64,000 nucleotides of DNA from Ectocarpus siliculosus (Eukaryota > Sar > Phaeophyceae > Ectocarpales > Ectocarpaceae). How positions within the stretch are numbered: the first letter of the stretch is position 1; each line of letters begins with the position of its first letter. The position numbers and the translations under genes were made by a program. The notes under the pieces are model-generated. The model worked only from the letters and a program-made list of their open reading frames with translations. It searched no databases and was not told the DNA's origin. This document shows, piece by piece, positions 48,550-59,156 of the stretch. The stretch lies in assembly GCA_000310025.1 (NCBI GenBank), contig FN649759.1, positions 373,611-437,610 on the forward strand, read 5' to 3'.

Positions 48550-49937
48550 TTCGATTCCCCTACCCGAAGCGACCGGCGAAAATACACTAGCTGACTACCT
48601 GCTGGGGTGCCGCTTGGTTGCATGTGTACCACCAGCTGGAACGTCGGTGGTCATTACGAAAATACTACATCAAATGGCAAAAGCAGCGGCTTCAGTACCC
48701 CGTGCACAGGTTAAGGTCCCAAGCACCCGCCGACCCATAGAATGGTAAGCTAATGTGCCGTTACTTCTGTTCAGGTGCCGGGCGAATCCGTCGGAGTTGC
48801 AGCGCTCCGATAAAACCTCCATGGTGCACCGCATATGCGGGTCCAACAATGCACCCACCGCGTCGCGGCGTTACGAAAAACCGGTTGAATGTCCATTTAA
48901 CAACCCGTAGACGAAACACCAACGAGGAACAAAAGGCCGTGGGTTCCGAGGCAGTACTCTCCGGTCAACTATACCCCCCACTCCCGATCTCGTCAGCTGT
49001 AGGGAATCGTTCCAGTCTCGAGAGAGACGCTAACTTCGGTGAAAGAAACGGCATTCCACATACGATTGCCAACGATTGATCATGACCGTCTTCCCCTTCC
49101 CCTTTCCCTCCCACTTCCGACATTCCCTAGTTGATCCGCGAAAACAGTTGGTGATGCCTCGCCCCGCCATGGGAAGCCACGGTCTCGCGTCTCTCCAACA
49201 GCACACTACTAGCGTGCCCCTGTTTCCTGCATACTCCAGACGTGAAATTTTCGAAACAACGCCCATCATGCTTTTAGGGCAATCTCTGGCGAGGAAGCAC
49301 ACCCGGAGGTGCCGTATTTACCAACCTGGGGGCATTGATCAGCGCCTCTTACGGAATTGATGCCGGTGCCCTCGCCGACGAGATGCGACGATGGTGTGAG
49401 CTTTCCCGAGACTCCATTTCCACTGGCGAACTTCTCGAAGTACATTTTCAAGCCGGTGAGATAGATGAGGCTGGAATCGGGCAGGGGTTGGGAGAAGGGC
49501 AGAGTGCCCGAATCGGGCGTGGTTAGGGAGGGGTTGGGAGAAGGCAGAGCGCAATCCTTTTTCTTCGGGTACCTCAACACCCGTTTTGATCGCCGCACAT
49601 TTTCTCGGCTCCGTGCGGCGCGAACTACTGTAACCGTTTCTATGTTCGTTGCGATAAAGGTCAAGAACACACGGAACCTTCCGCATTTCCGGTCAACTTG
49701 AATCTCGAAAACGTTGAGAAGGCGACCAGGTTGGTTGAACGAGTGCGGCTGTCAGAAGACACTAAAGCGGAGATCAGCCAGGTGAATACCGTGAAATCAG
49801 CAACAGCACAACACCACCACCACCAACAACAACAACAACAACAACAACAATTGCAGCAGGATACGCGGTATTTCGAGTTTTCCCGCGGTAATCAGGCCCT
49901 GAGGGGCGGAAATAGCCGTGGATTCTGGAGCTTGTCG
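48550..49937 (+). CDS. Unrecognised gene, partial exon model
   Basis: Three consecutive exons join in phase: 49278-49455 (STPGGAVFTNLGALISASYG, then IDAGALADEMRRWCELSRDS; donor GTGAGA), 49660-49781 (FPVNLNLENVEKATRLVERV; donor GTGAAT) and 49860-49937 (RYFEFSRGNQALRGGNSRGF; donor GTGAGG). An upstream exon ending at 48709 (ENTLADYLLGCRL...ILHQMAKAAASVPRAQ; donor GTTAAG) is phase-compatible with the first. Its start (near 48570) and both ends of the gene are unresolved. A continuation at 50440 is phase-compatible, but it would straddle an opposite-strand exon of the PQ-loop gene. I do not recognise the product. Confidence 0.4.
49813..49851 (+). repeat. (CAC)n/(CAA)n microsatellite
   Basis: CACCACCACCAC followed by about nine CAA units, immediately upstream of the 49860 exon. 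It takes the place where a polypyrimidine tract would be expected. Confidence 0.9.
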
Positions 49938-50154
49938 GTGAGGAGGTTAGCGCAAACCTAGGATGCAAACGGCGGGAAAACAATGATTATCACAACGCCA
50001 GTGCCATAAAGTAGTACGGTACAGCGGCGCTGAGATAGTTCGAGTGCCGGAGGTCACCGGAGCAGTGCGGCTACGTCAAGTGAAGCTGCACCTTGGACGA
50101 AAGTCGTAAGTCATGTATAAATCTGGCCCAACCCCCCTCAAAAGATGGACTCAC

Positions 50155-53100
50155 CACGAGCATTCAACCGCGACAGGAAAAAAAACTGCCCAAAGTCCGA
50201 AGTGCACGTAGTAGATCATCAACGTCGCCAGTCCCGTGATGTAGATAGCCTGTGGGTGCGAGAATGGCGCGAGTCCCGGTGAGATTAGTACCGAAACAAC
50301 GCCGTCAGCTTGTGCAATAATACAGCGGTTCATCGGGTACTTTCCGTTGCGTGGTCATCGGGCACAAAGCCCACCCCAGGTTTCTATTCCGTATCCCCGT
50401 ACGGGTTTGGGTTGTCTACCGAAGACAGACCTATTATAGCACCCGGGGCCGCACAAATTGGTGCCCTTTGCTGCGGAACAAGATAGTGAAACTTATCTCG
50501 ACCACCCAGCAGGGCTTGGTGTTGCATCGAACAACACGTCTTGGGCAAGTTCTCGCTATCGCAACTTTCTTCCCAGGACCGCCCTGTTTGACATAGCAAC
50601 CTGTCGTTTATTCATTGCGCCTGGCGAAGCAACACCTATTTGGCTATTGGTATTGTCTGTAATTGTTGTTGTTGCTGTTGTTGTTGTTGTTGTTGTTGTT
50701 CCGATGTCGCTGCCGTTGTGTCGTGTTTATTATGTTGACACCGAAACGGCAAATGTATCAATCTCCTCTTCTTCACATACGGATGGCGCCAGCACTTAAG
50801 AACCGCTTAGCTTGGCCAAGGCTCGATACTTACTGGCTCCCTCAGATCGAGCACCTGTTCTTATTTTCAAAGTTCGTATTTCGGGCAGGCATATCCGTAT
50901 GATAAACGGGGTTCTTGTTCTTATTTCTACGCCTAGGGCCCCATTCAGAAGACACCGGGTGTTTTGTTTCTGAGTGGATTCACCCCGACACTTGAGAACA
51001 GCGTGTTCATAAAACAGAGAAAAATAGAACGTCGCTCAAGGTGACCTCTGGACCCCGAGTACCGCAGCTTCCGCGATCACCATATTGACGCATCTGAGCA
51101 AACATTGAACCTTTTCGAGGTCCACGAGGGTCACGTGCGGCGTGATTGTCATCCTCACTCTACTAACGCCCGTCGTATCTACACTGCGACTTTCACCCTG
51201 TTCTTCGATGGTCTGATCTCCTCCCTGCTCTACGGCGCTCCCCTCAAGCAAAGCCCACGACCCTACCACCGCACCCGCATCTCCACTGTACTTGTCCATC
51301 GGCGATTTCATGCGGTGCGTACTTTGTTCCAGCTCGAAATGCACACGATAGTCGTAAAGGCGGCGGGTAGGCTCCTGAGACTGCCGAATGATCAGCTCAC
51401 CTGACCAACCCACGGCTCAGTTTAAAGAGTATTCCACGCTGCAGCAATGAACTGTCAAGAGCAGCGAGTTTAGACGTTTGAATTCGAAAACCGGTGGGCG
51501 CGACAAAGGAAGACGCGTCGGTAAGCCTTCGTCGCCCCTGCGTCGACTCGATGGCCTCCCAATCTGATTTCGTGGGCAGTTGCCACCAATGGCATGTTCT
51601 TTGATGGCCTCGAAGCACGTTTCCATCAAGAATGACACCTCTTCCTTTCAACTTTGACAGTTGGCCGAGCTCCTTCAATGTTTCAAGGGGTCAAGACATG
51701 GCTCTCGTGCATGGCACGCAGCATGGTAGGCACCCCAATGTCAAGCGGCAGGGGTATCCTGTACAAATCCTTGTGCAAAAAGCTAAGCACCTACCCCAGC
51801 CCCCCCCTCCGCACCGACCAAGGTAAAATGTGAAGGCGGCTCCGGTACGAAGGTCGGGTTCATGTAGTTGCGGAATGCCTGGTGCACAAGAAGGAGAGGA
51901 AATGGTACAGGACTGAGCTTGGAAAAATGTAATGAAGATACAGGGAGATGTTTGAGGCATGGAATAGCCAGGAGAAGACGATAGCTGTACTGGGGCGAAG
52001 AACGTGGGTTGAAGAGGCGGGAAGTGACATCTATAGGATAGATAGGCTCGGGAAACAAAAATTGAGGCACCTTCTTTGACAAAGTAGGAAGGAACGATTG
52101 GACATCGGTCTTCGGTCCTGTGGGAACAATGCTCCGCCCTCTCGAGGACGCTTGGTCAATGGCCTAGCCGCTGAGATGTGCACAAAATATTAGCACGCCC
52201 CCCCTCGCCGCTGATCTGAAACTGCCAGTGGCTGGGGTCACTGGACACCCCATGAGTCACCCCTCTCCACCTTCATGAGTTCTTATCTCTGTGCGCGTTG
52301 TTACACCACAAATACGGGTCCACGTCGGAACTCAGCACGCGTTCTTATGGCTAATTTCTCAAAGTTTTGAATTTTGGAGGCTGTACTTCTTAAGTGCTAA
52401 GTTCTTAAGTGCGAGCGCCATCTGTTGTATCCTCAAGGAAAAGAACGAGCTCAAGCGTGTGCACAAGCTTCGCCGACAACAAGGTAAAGCAACAAGACCC
52501 AACAAGAGCCAATAGAGGACCGCTATCTCCCCACCGGTATTGCCTGTAAGTAGACGAAACAAAGCATTTCGTGTCCCGTCGGAAGTGAAGGGTGCTCCAC
52601 GAATCTACATAGAGATGGGAACGGCCTACCGCGCGAAGTGCTCCGAAAATCACCAACCAGCGCAAAACAAGCATGTCGCAGTGCGGAAATTGTGCACCGG
52701 CCCAGTATGGTGCTTACCATTTGGTCGAACTGGCGATCTTCATCGTGACAACCATGTCGGAATGCACCCCGTTTACCTTCGAGCATAATTCAGTGCACGC
52801 CACATACGTAGCTCCTGTCCACTGTGGACTGATCCCATATCGGCCGGTGGTGTATTTGTGTGCTATTTAATGTATGTACCGTATGCATAGGGTAAGGGTG
52901 ATGGAATAGTCTAGGGTTCAACCCGGGATTTAAGGAATAATAAATACGCACACAGAAAGAATACCCACCGATGCAAGAGTGATTAAATATTATGTATGCA
53001 CACATGCTTGTGTCTTGCTGCTTGTCTTTTGCTGTATCAACGATTGCCTTCCACAAATAACTTTAGCGGGGGTCATTGTACCACGAGTTGTTTGGTGTGT

Positions 53101-54235
53101 TGGCAAGTCATAAGCAATGTCGGAGGTGCAGCGGTTGGCCTTCCAATGAGCGGGGCTATGTTCCATGATTCCATGTGTATGTGTGGTCAATGCTTCCCAA
53201 AAATTACACTTGCTTTGTTACTGAGTTGTTCTACTGCTGTACAAGTAGTGTACTGTACAAACAACAAATCCCGGGCAGCACATGCCTTCGCTGCTGGGCG
53301 CGTGGAGGTAGTCACAGCAGTAGTCCGTTTCCTCGAACACACTAAACGCACCATCGTCATCTACATGCCCTCTGTTGGGCTTCTTCGTAGAGGAAGTATG
53401 CCGTGATTGTTCCCCTATCCATGAATACAACAGGGTCTTTCAGGAAGTCTATCAACCGAAGTGTTCTTACAAACAACATGCGCAACGGGTTCGTGCGAGA
53501 GAGACAGGACCGGGCGCGTCGCCAACAGCTTGGAGAAATACACAACACCTGCAATATACCCGGCTGGGAGAACTCTCATGGTGGATGCGTTGAACATGGG
53601 TGCAGCTGCGAGGTTGCCAAAACCCGCACATGTAATGTAAATATATAGACTGTAGACCAGATTTTTTTCTTCTTTTCTTCACTTCAAATCAGCGCTCACA
53701 GCAATAGTGCCGTTTACTCCAACCCGTGGTCACACACAAGAGCCCCTCTCTACCCTCCCATCCTGCGGTACTTTGCCATCGATTTTTAATGCGAGAAGAG
53801 TTCAGCACTCTCTTCCCTCTGTGTACACACGAACTAGCACTATCCACGAGGCCAGGAGCGGAAGCGAGAGAAAAACTCACTTTGCAAGAAAAGCTCGCCT
53901 ACGCCGGGATTCGAACCCCTGAACTAGGATACGAGGTTCGTAGTGTGACCATACAAATCCAATTCCACACAACCTACCCTGTGGTTCCAAAATATCCGAA
54001 CATCCGCAACTTGAAAGGTTGAAGAAGGTCAGCACGTCAACCGACGATAAACGACGTTGATGGTGACACCGATAGTAGACCATATGCATGCCACCTTTAC
54101 CTGCCACATGTAGCTGATGTCCTCTGCCGAGCGGCGTTTGTGGGCAAGGACAATTTGTGGCACCAAGGCGCATGCGAGAATAATGCCGCCGGTGGTCCCC
54201 ACCGCGTTGAAAATCTGATCCTCAGGGGACACCAT
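50155..54235 (-). CDS. Single PQ-loop (SemiSWEET/MtN3-like) membrane protein, two exons seen
   Basis: Exon 1 is 54235-54101 (45 codons, from ATG) and exon 2 is 50249-50155; they join in phase. The protein reads MVSPEDQIFNAVG, a hydrophobic segment ending LACALVPQIVLAHK with the Pro-Gln pair at residues 26-27, a loop RRSAEDISYMWQ, then hydrophobic spans (AIYITGLATLMIYY and LWAVFFPVAVECSW). One three-helix PQ-loop bundle is the unit that SWEET sugar transporters and lysosomal PQ-loop transporters carry twice. The substrate is unknown. Reading on without splicing meets TGA right after ECSW (77 aa). Alternatively the GTGAGT at 50154 is a donor to a third exon that I could not find; the short third helix favours this. 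The 3.85-kb intron contains a SINE and a 1.6-kb inverted-repeat element. Confidence 0.6.
50663..50700 (+). repeat. (TTG)n microsatellite
   Basis: TTGTTGTTG-type run interrupted once (TTGCTGTTG), about 80 bp left of the inverted-repeat element at 50780 and in the PQ-loop intron. Confidence 0.9.
50780..52423. mobile_element. 1.64-kb element with ~24-bp terminal inverted repeats
   Basis: The left end CGGATGGCGCCAGCACTTAAGAAC, preceded by TA, matches in inverted orientation the right end GTTCTTAAGTGCGAGCGCCATCTG at about 21 of 24 positions. The same termini bound the 164-bp element at 62978. The right flank reads TT rather than TA. Inside are two overlapping - strand frames (about 51678-51397 and 51413-51036). 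They could be the remains of a transposase, but I see no recognisable catalytic motif. A second partial terminus (CTTCTTAAGTGC, about 52387) lies just inside the right end. It is possible that the two ends belong to separate elements. Confidence 0.5.
53662..53925 (-). mobile_element. tRNA-derived SINE, family A, head-truncated
   Basis: Read on -: B box GGGGTTCGAATCCCGGCG, then the family body (GTAGGCGAGCTTTTCTTGCA, GTGTACACAGAGGGAAGAG, GCGCTGATTTGAAGTGAAG) and an A-rich tail (T-rich at 53662-53680 on +). The A-box half is missing or replaced upstream of the B box. It lies in the PQ-loop intron, in sense orientation with that gene. Confidence 0.8.
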
Positions 54236-55486
54236 CGCTGCCGTGATGGGTAGTACGAGCTGTGCTCTTGCGGCGGGAGAGTATCCGATCGCTGCAGGTT
54301 GCGTCGGTTCCAGGCTCCACCTCTAGTGATCCCGCACGAAGCTTGCTTTTTGGTGAGGCTCAGATACGAAGTACACCCTACCGCATGAGACGCTGAGACA
54401 AGTGCGGTCACGGGACTGTAAGAATATTCGACCAATGGTTGTGCAATGAGATCGGCCCGGGTTGGTGCTTCTCCCCGAAGTTGTCTCCGCACCAGCCGCG
54501 CACAGGAAGCAAGGGAGGCAAAAATCCAAGCGGGACCACGTGAGTTTTGAGAGAGGCATTATCCATGATCGATACCTGCGGCAGTGGCCATGTGGGTCCC
54601 ATGGTGGCACACCTACTGTCAACTATCTCATCTGCGCGCATCTCTTGCGGATTCGCCAAGTCGACTCGCCACCTGCAGGTCAAGGGGGGACAAAACCGGC
54701 GTCTCAGCCGGACATTGGTCGACTGCCACAGTCTGCGTGTCTGCCTTACTCCGCGCATATTTGTTCTCGGGCTGTGCTGGGATTCTCTATGTAGGGCTTT
54801 GGCGTAGGCATGTAGGCATTACGCCAGCCGGTGGTATCCATCATGGAATACGATAGTCACACGCACTAGTACATACTGCAGGAGTCCTGTAGCCCACCCT
54901 GCCCGTCTCCACACAGCAGTAGTAGTGTAGTGCAACACCAACCTGTAGTACTTATTCATGGTGTACACTGACGTCACACCAGCCGGTGGTGCTTGCTTAC
55001 GGGTAGGCACCCCTCTCAAGTAATACAAGTACGCATGCACCCCCCAATATTTCCGATCGAGAGGACAGATCTCTACATAACGCAAAGGATGGGGGAAAAC
55101 AAAAAAAAAGAAATGGATGGTACTAGAACACAGCAGTAGACGAAAATACATTTCAGCCTGTCAGGGCCCTTTTCTGGACAGGGAACAGTTCCGTGTGGTT
55201 GTGTCTTAAGATACACCTCGTTTCCAGGGACGTAACAAATACAACCATCGGATGCAGAAAGACGAGTGGGGGGTAGAGGAAGGAGGAGGTGGTGTAGGTT
55301 TCGAAGGAACCTGTTGACGAGCGCACATCAGATACACATGACATGCTAGGTATCGGCAGGAACAGGCGGTGCCCGTCATGCGATCCGCACCCTCGACAGC
55401 AGTGCTCTGGAAGGCTTGCTTTTTGAGTTGTGGTCCATGGCAGCTTGCCGTTTCTTTGACACTTTATGTTCTCCCATACAATGCCG
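54236..55486. other. Region upstream of the PQ-loop gene
   Basis: No supported gene. It should contain the promoter of the - strand PQ-loop gene. The motif CCAGCCGGTGGT occurs twice (about 54834 and 54980), and an A-rich tract lies at about 55098-55111. Nothing else is recognised. Confidence 0.4.
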
Positions 55487-55816
55487 GTCGCCCCGGTGGT
55501 CTAGTTGGTATCCTCGAAACCTTCTAGAGGTAGGTCCGGTCAGGGGTTCGAATCCCGGCGTAAGCGAGCTTTTCTTGCAAACTGAGTTTTTCTCTCGCTT
55601 CCGCTTCTGGCGTAGTGAATAGCGCTAGTCCGTGTGTACACAGAGGGAAGAGAGTGTTGCACTCTTCTCGCATTATAAGTCGAAGGCAAAGTACCGCAGG
55701 AGGGGGGGGGTAGTGAGGGACTCTTCTGTGTGACCACGGGTTGGTCTGGTGTAAACGGCACTATTTTAGTGCTGTGAGCACTGATTTGAAGTGGAGACAA
55801 AAAAAAAAAGAAAAAA
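55487..55816 (+). mobile_element. tRNA-derived SINE, family A, full-length
   Basis: The head is GTCGCCCCGGTGGTCTAGTT (A box TGGTCTAGTTGG), followed by B box GGGGTTCGAATCCCGGCG (RNA polymerase III internal promoter), a unique body of about 230 bp and an A-rich tail. It is the best-preserved promoter copy in the window. I see no clear target-site duplication. Confidence 0.88.
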
Positions 55817-56289
55817 TCGGCCTCGCGACCATCCGCCGCCGTTCTTTTTGCATGGGAGTCCAAGCGAAACACGTGATGATGGCGGCAATGCTTGTATAGT
55901 GCTGAAACTGGTAGCATGCAGCCTGTGGCAGTCACATGCCCGAGAGGGATCACACACATCCCACTTCGTCCTGAATTGCCACCGAAGAGCCCGTGTTCCA
56001 CGTTCCCTATGGTCTGTTGTCTAATTTTAATGAACTTGTTCCTCATAATCAATGTGCGGCGTAGCTACAGTACCTCAAAGAGGGAACGAGTGTGGCATTT
56101 CTTCTTTCCAGGAAAGTTATTTTGTGTGGCCAGCCAATCAGACAAAAATTCCGAGTTCCCTGTTCCCTGTTCCCTGTCCAGAAAAGGGACGTTAAGACAC
56201 GCCCTCAGCTCCTGCGAATCGGACACGGCACACGGGTTTAAAGCGGAGGACTTGAAATCAATCCCCGTTTCCGCCTATCCACATGATTG

Positions 56290-56602
56290 GTCGCCCCGAT
56301 GAGCTAGTGGGTATCCTCGAAATCTCCTAGAGATCACGTCAGGGGTTCGAATCCCGGCGTAAGCGAGCTTTTCTTGCAAAGTGAGTTTTTCTCTCGCTTC
56401 CGCTCCTGGCCTAGTGGATAGCGCTAGTTTGTGTGTACACAGAGGGAAGAGAGTGCTGAACTCTTCTCGCATTAAAAATCGAAGACAAAGTACCGTAGGA
56501 GGGGAGGGTAGAGAGGGGTTCTTCTGTGTGACCACGGATCGGAGTAAACGGCACTAACTAGTGCTGTGGCGCTGATTTGAAGTGAAGACAAAAAAAGAAA
56601 AA
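56290..56602 (+). mobile_element. tRNA-derived SINE, family A, full-length with target-site duplication
   Basis: It starts GTCGCCCCGATGAGCTAGTG and carries B box GGGGTTCGAATCCCGGCG, the family body and an A-rich tail. The 7-bp ATGATTG occurs immediately before the head (56283-56289) and after the tail (56603-56609), the expected mark of retroposition. Confidence 0.9.
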
Positions 56603-56902
56603 ATGATTGTAGACTACGGATTGTGTTGTGAAATTCACTATATAATGACAGAGTTCATCCACGCAATTCCAATCTCTGTTATCCATTTATTGTGAAAGAC
56701 CCGAGCATGTACGTGTCGTAGGTACCACCGTCGAGCAGATGGAGTTTTGTGTAGGCCCCACGGCTGGCGAAGGTGTGTTTCGTAGTCACTTTTTCTTGTT
56801 TTTCGTGAATGGTTGATTGAGGGGTTTTCTTGACTGATGTTTTTTAGTGGCGGGCCGCAACTGTACGTGGATGGTCTCTCTCGGTGTGACCTAGGAAAAA
56901 AA

Positions 56903-57930
56903 CAGGGCATTCGTCGGGAGCGTTTTTTTGGGCGGTAACAGTTTCGGCGGTATGAAATACGGCGGTAGTTTTTTGGCGGGAGGCGGTATCTGGTTTTTCG
57001 GCGGTACCGCCTTCGGCGGTTGTCGGTATCTGCTTTTTCGGCGGTATCGCCTTCGGCGGTACGCACCATGGCGGTATCGCCTTCGGCGGTACACAATATG
57101 GCGGTATCGCCTTCGGCGGTTGCCGGTAACGCGAATAATGTCGGGAACGCCGCCGGCGGTTTGCAATTGTCTGTCCGGCACAAGTTATGTTACAGCAGCG
57201 GTGTTCCGTTAGTCGTTTTCCGGCGACACTAGGTGCATATTATCTTTTCTGACAACTCCGGAGTATATTCTTGTGTTCTTCCCCACCATGTCACCCCAGA
57301 AATGCAAAGCACGCAATGTATGTAGGCAAAGCGATTTCATGTAAATTGTATACTTCGATGTATAGTAAATTGACCAGCCTTCTGCAATACGAAAGACGAC
57401 AGAAGAGGAACAAAAAATGAAAAATGAACTCCAGGTTCTACCGAAGAGGAACAAGAAATAAAAAATGAACTCCAGATGAATCGATAAAAAAATGACATTG
57501 GCGAGAATGAACTCCAGTTCTTCCCATTAGATGATCATCCTGTTGAACCGTTTAACCAATACTGACCTTTTGCCGGTACCTTTGTGGCGGTATCCAATTT
57601 GGCGGTATTTTGTGGGCGGTAGCCAATATGGCGGTACTATTTTGGCGGTAGCCAATATGGCGGTGTTTTTTTGGCGGTACACAACACGGCGGTACTTTTT
57701 TGGCGGTATCCGGTATCGCGTAAAATGACGGTAGTTTTTAGGCGGTTCGAAATACGGCGGTAGTTTTTTGGCGGTAGGCGGTATCTGCTTTTTCGGCGGT
57801 ACCGCCTTCGGCGGTACCGCCTTCGGCGGTAGGCGGTAACGCGAATTTCGGCGGTATACCGTCAATTACCGGATCCGCGTACTGTGGGCGGTAAAACACG
57901 TCGGGAAAATTCCCGACGAATACTACCCTG
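56903..57930. mobile_element. Non-autonomous hAT-like element with GGCGGTA arrays
   Basis: The 8-bp GAAAAAAA flanks both ends (56895-56902 and 57931-57938). The termini are CAGGGCATTCGTCGGGA on the left and, read inverted, CAGGGTAGTATTCGTCGGGA on the right. An 8-bp duplication and CAGGG termini are typical of hAT transposons. The interior carries two dense arrays of GGCGGTA (by eye about 10 copies at 56931-57130 and about 17 at 57580-57895), separated by about 450 bp that includes three AATGAACTCCAG copies. There is no transposase frame; the PPK-rich frames on the - strand are the arrays translated. Confidence 0.8.
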
Positions 57931-57944
57931 GAAAAAAACTCACA

Positions 57945-58770
57945 TCGCCCCGGTGGTCTAAAGAACGGGCCCGAAGAAAAGAAACGTCAAATTCGGGTCG
58001 AGCCTCAACTTTCTTTTTTCGGTCAGAAGGACCAGCCGAAGTCGGCCAAAATCTTTAAACGGGTTTCTTTTTTTTTCTTGCCCCTTGGGGCTGTCGCATC
58101 CCGGTGATTCTCCTACTTTTGTATGAAGTAGATTGGGAAGCATTTTCTAATTTATGACGGGGAAAACAGCAACACGTCAAGACATCATGCACCATTAAAG
58201 GGACAGCTCGGTGTGGCGAACATTGGGGGTTGTGGCAGCAGCAGTGAGTAGCGCAGCCCGCGGCGGCGTTGGCGCGCGGGGGGCGGCGCGAAGATAACCA
58301 CTCTCTCTCCCCCCAATGCTCCCCCCTACGAAAAAAAGACTTATGGGGTGGGAGCATGGCAGCAGCAGCGCAGCAGCAGTGGGACGTTCCTTATTCGACA
58401 CGCCCCTACCCTTGTTTCCTATGTCTTGGAGGTATCGCACGATCATGTTTCTTATTGGGACGTTTCTGTTGGTGTGGCCGAGATTGGGCTGTGTTTGTTT
58501 GCCCTTTGCTCTTGCTTTTCGAAAACATTTTAGCTTTTCTGAACTGGATTTTTCTTGATTGCGGGCCCGTTCTGTAGTGTTAACCTCGAAACCGCCAAGT
58601 GGCAAAGTCGTGAGTTCGAATCCCCATGGGGTGAAAAAATTACAAGTTTGCAGGTGAAAGCGAAAAGGCTGAAAACTTCGTGAGTACCAAACTCCGACGT
58701 TAACACGGTTGACGAGGGAAAGGGACGGCTGGACGGCTGGACCCTTCTCGTGATGAAAAAAATACGTAAA
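57945..58770 (+). mobile_element. Second tRNA-like repeat (SINE family B), interrupted by an insertion
   Basis: TCGCCCCGGTGGTCTA (57945-57960) continues after the insertion as GTGTTAACCTCGAAACC (58577 on), with a B-box-like GAGTTCGAATCCCC (about 58611) and GGGGTGA (58630-58636). TCGCCCC and GGGGTGA can pair as an acceptor stem. The downstream body ends near GATGAAAAAAATACG (about 58765). The T stem pairs poorly, so this is a tRNA-derived retroposon or tRNA pseudogene rather than a working tRNA. Confidence 0.6.
57961..58574. mobile_element. 614-bp TA-flanked inverted-repeat element inserted in the tRNA-like repeat
   Basis: The termini are AAGAACGGGCCCG (left) and, inverted, CAGAACGGGCCCG (right), 12 of 13 matching, with weaker similarity continuing inward. 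TA lies on both sides (57959-57960 and 58575-58576). Removing the element and one TA restores a continuous tRNA-like A-box region (GGTGGTCTAGTGTTAACC). No transposase frame is present. The TA target suggests a Tc1/mariner-type MITE. Confidence 0.75.
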
Positions 58771-58934
58771 GGTTTAGCACGCACCGCACGAGCAAGGTGG
58801 GGCACGAAAATGAAATAATAAGAAGAAAATAGCCCCGGTGTTTACCCCCTCCTGTCTGTGTGACCCTGGATGGTTGTAGTTGAACGAGAATATCCACACT
58901 CATACACCGGAAACACGTGTAGTGTAGAATGTTG

Positions 58935-59025
58935 TTATGGTATTTGGACCCTTGGACTACAAAAGATACATACGATCTGGGCGGGAATACCTTTCAGCAT
59001 TGTCCCGACCACCTGCCCAGATTCC
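58935..59025 (+). repeat. Copy of a dispersed ~90-bp repeat (partner at 63228)
   Basis: ATGGTATTTGGACCCTTGGA..., GGCGGGAATACCT and CCCGACCACC occur in the same order as ATGGTTTTTGGACCCTTGGG..., GGCGGGAATATCT and ACCGACCACC at 63228-63315. The origin is unknown. Confidence 0.6.
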
Positions 59026-59156
59026 TGGTATTCCAACAGTGTTTTGGAAAAATTCAGCCCCATGATCAGAACGGCCTCTACCAAGGGTACACGTGGACAA
59101 AATATTCGGGCGCATAGCCCCCCGCCCCCCGGGGGGGAGAAATTCGAAGAGTTACC

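Noticed and set aside
48570-48709. Resemblance of the exon ending at 48709 to the N-terminus of sugar bisphosphatases
   Set aside because: Only a loose similarity of a helical segment. None of the downstream metal- or phosphate-binding motifs follows in the next exons.
56638-57865. PPK/YR-repeat proteins on the - strand
   Set aside because: They are the GGCGGTA arrays of the hAT-like element read as codons, with no start context.
55487-58640. Functional tRNA genes (A and B boxes present)
   Set aside because: The anticodon and T stems pair poorly, and the sequences continue into long repeat bodies with A-rich tails. They are tRNA-derived retroposons.
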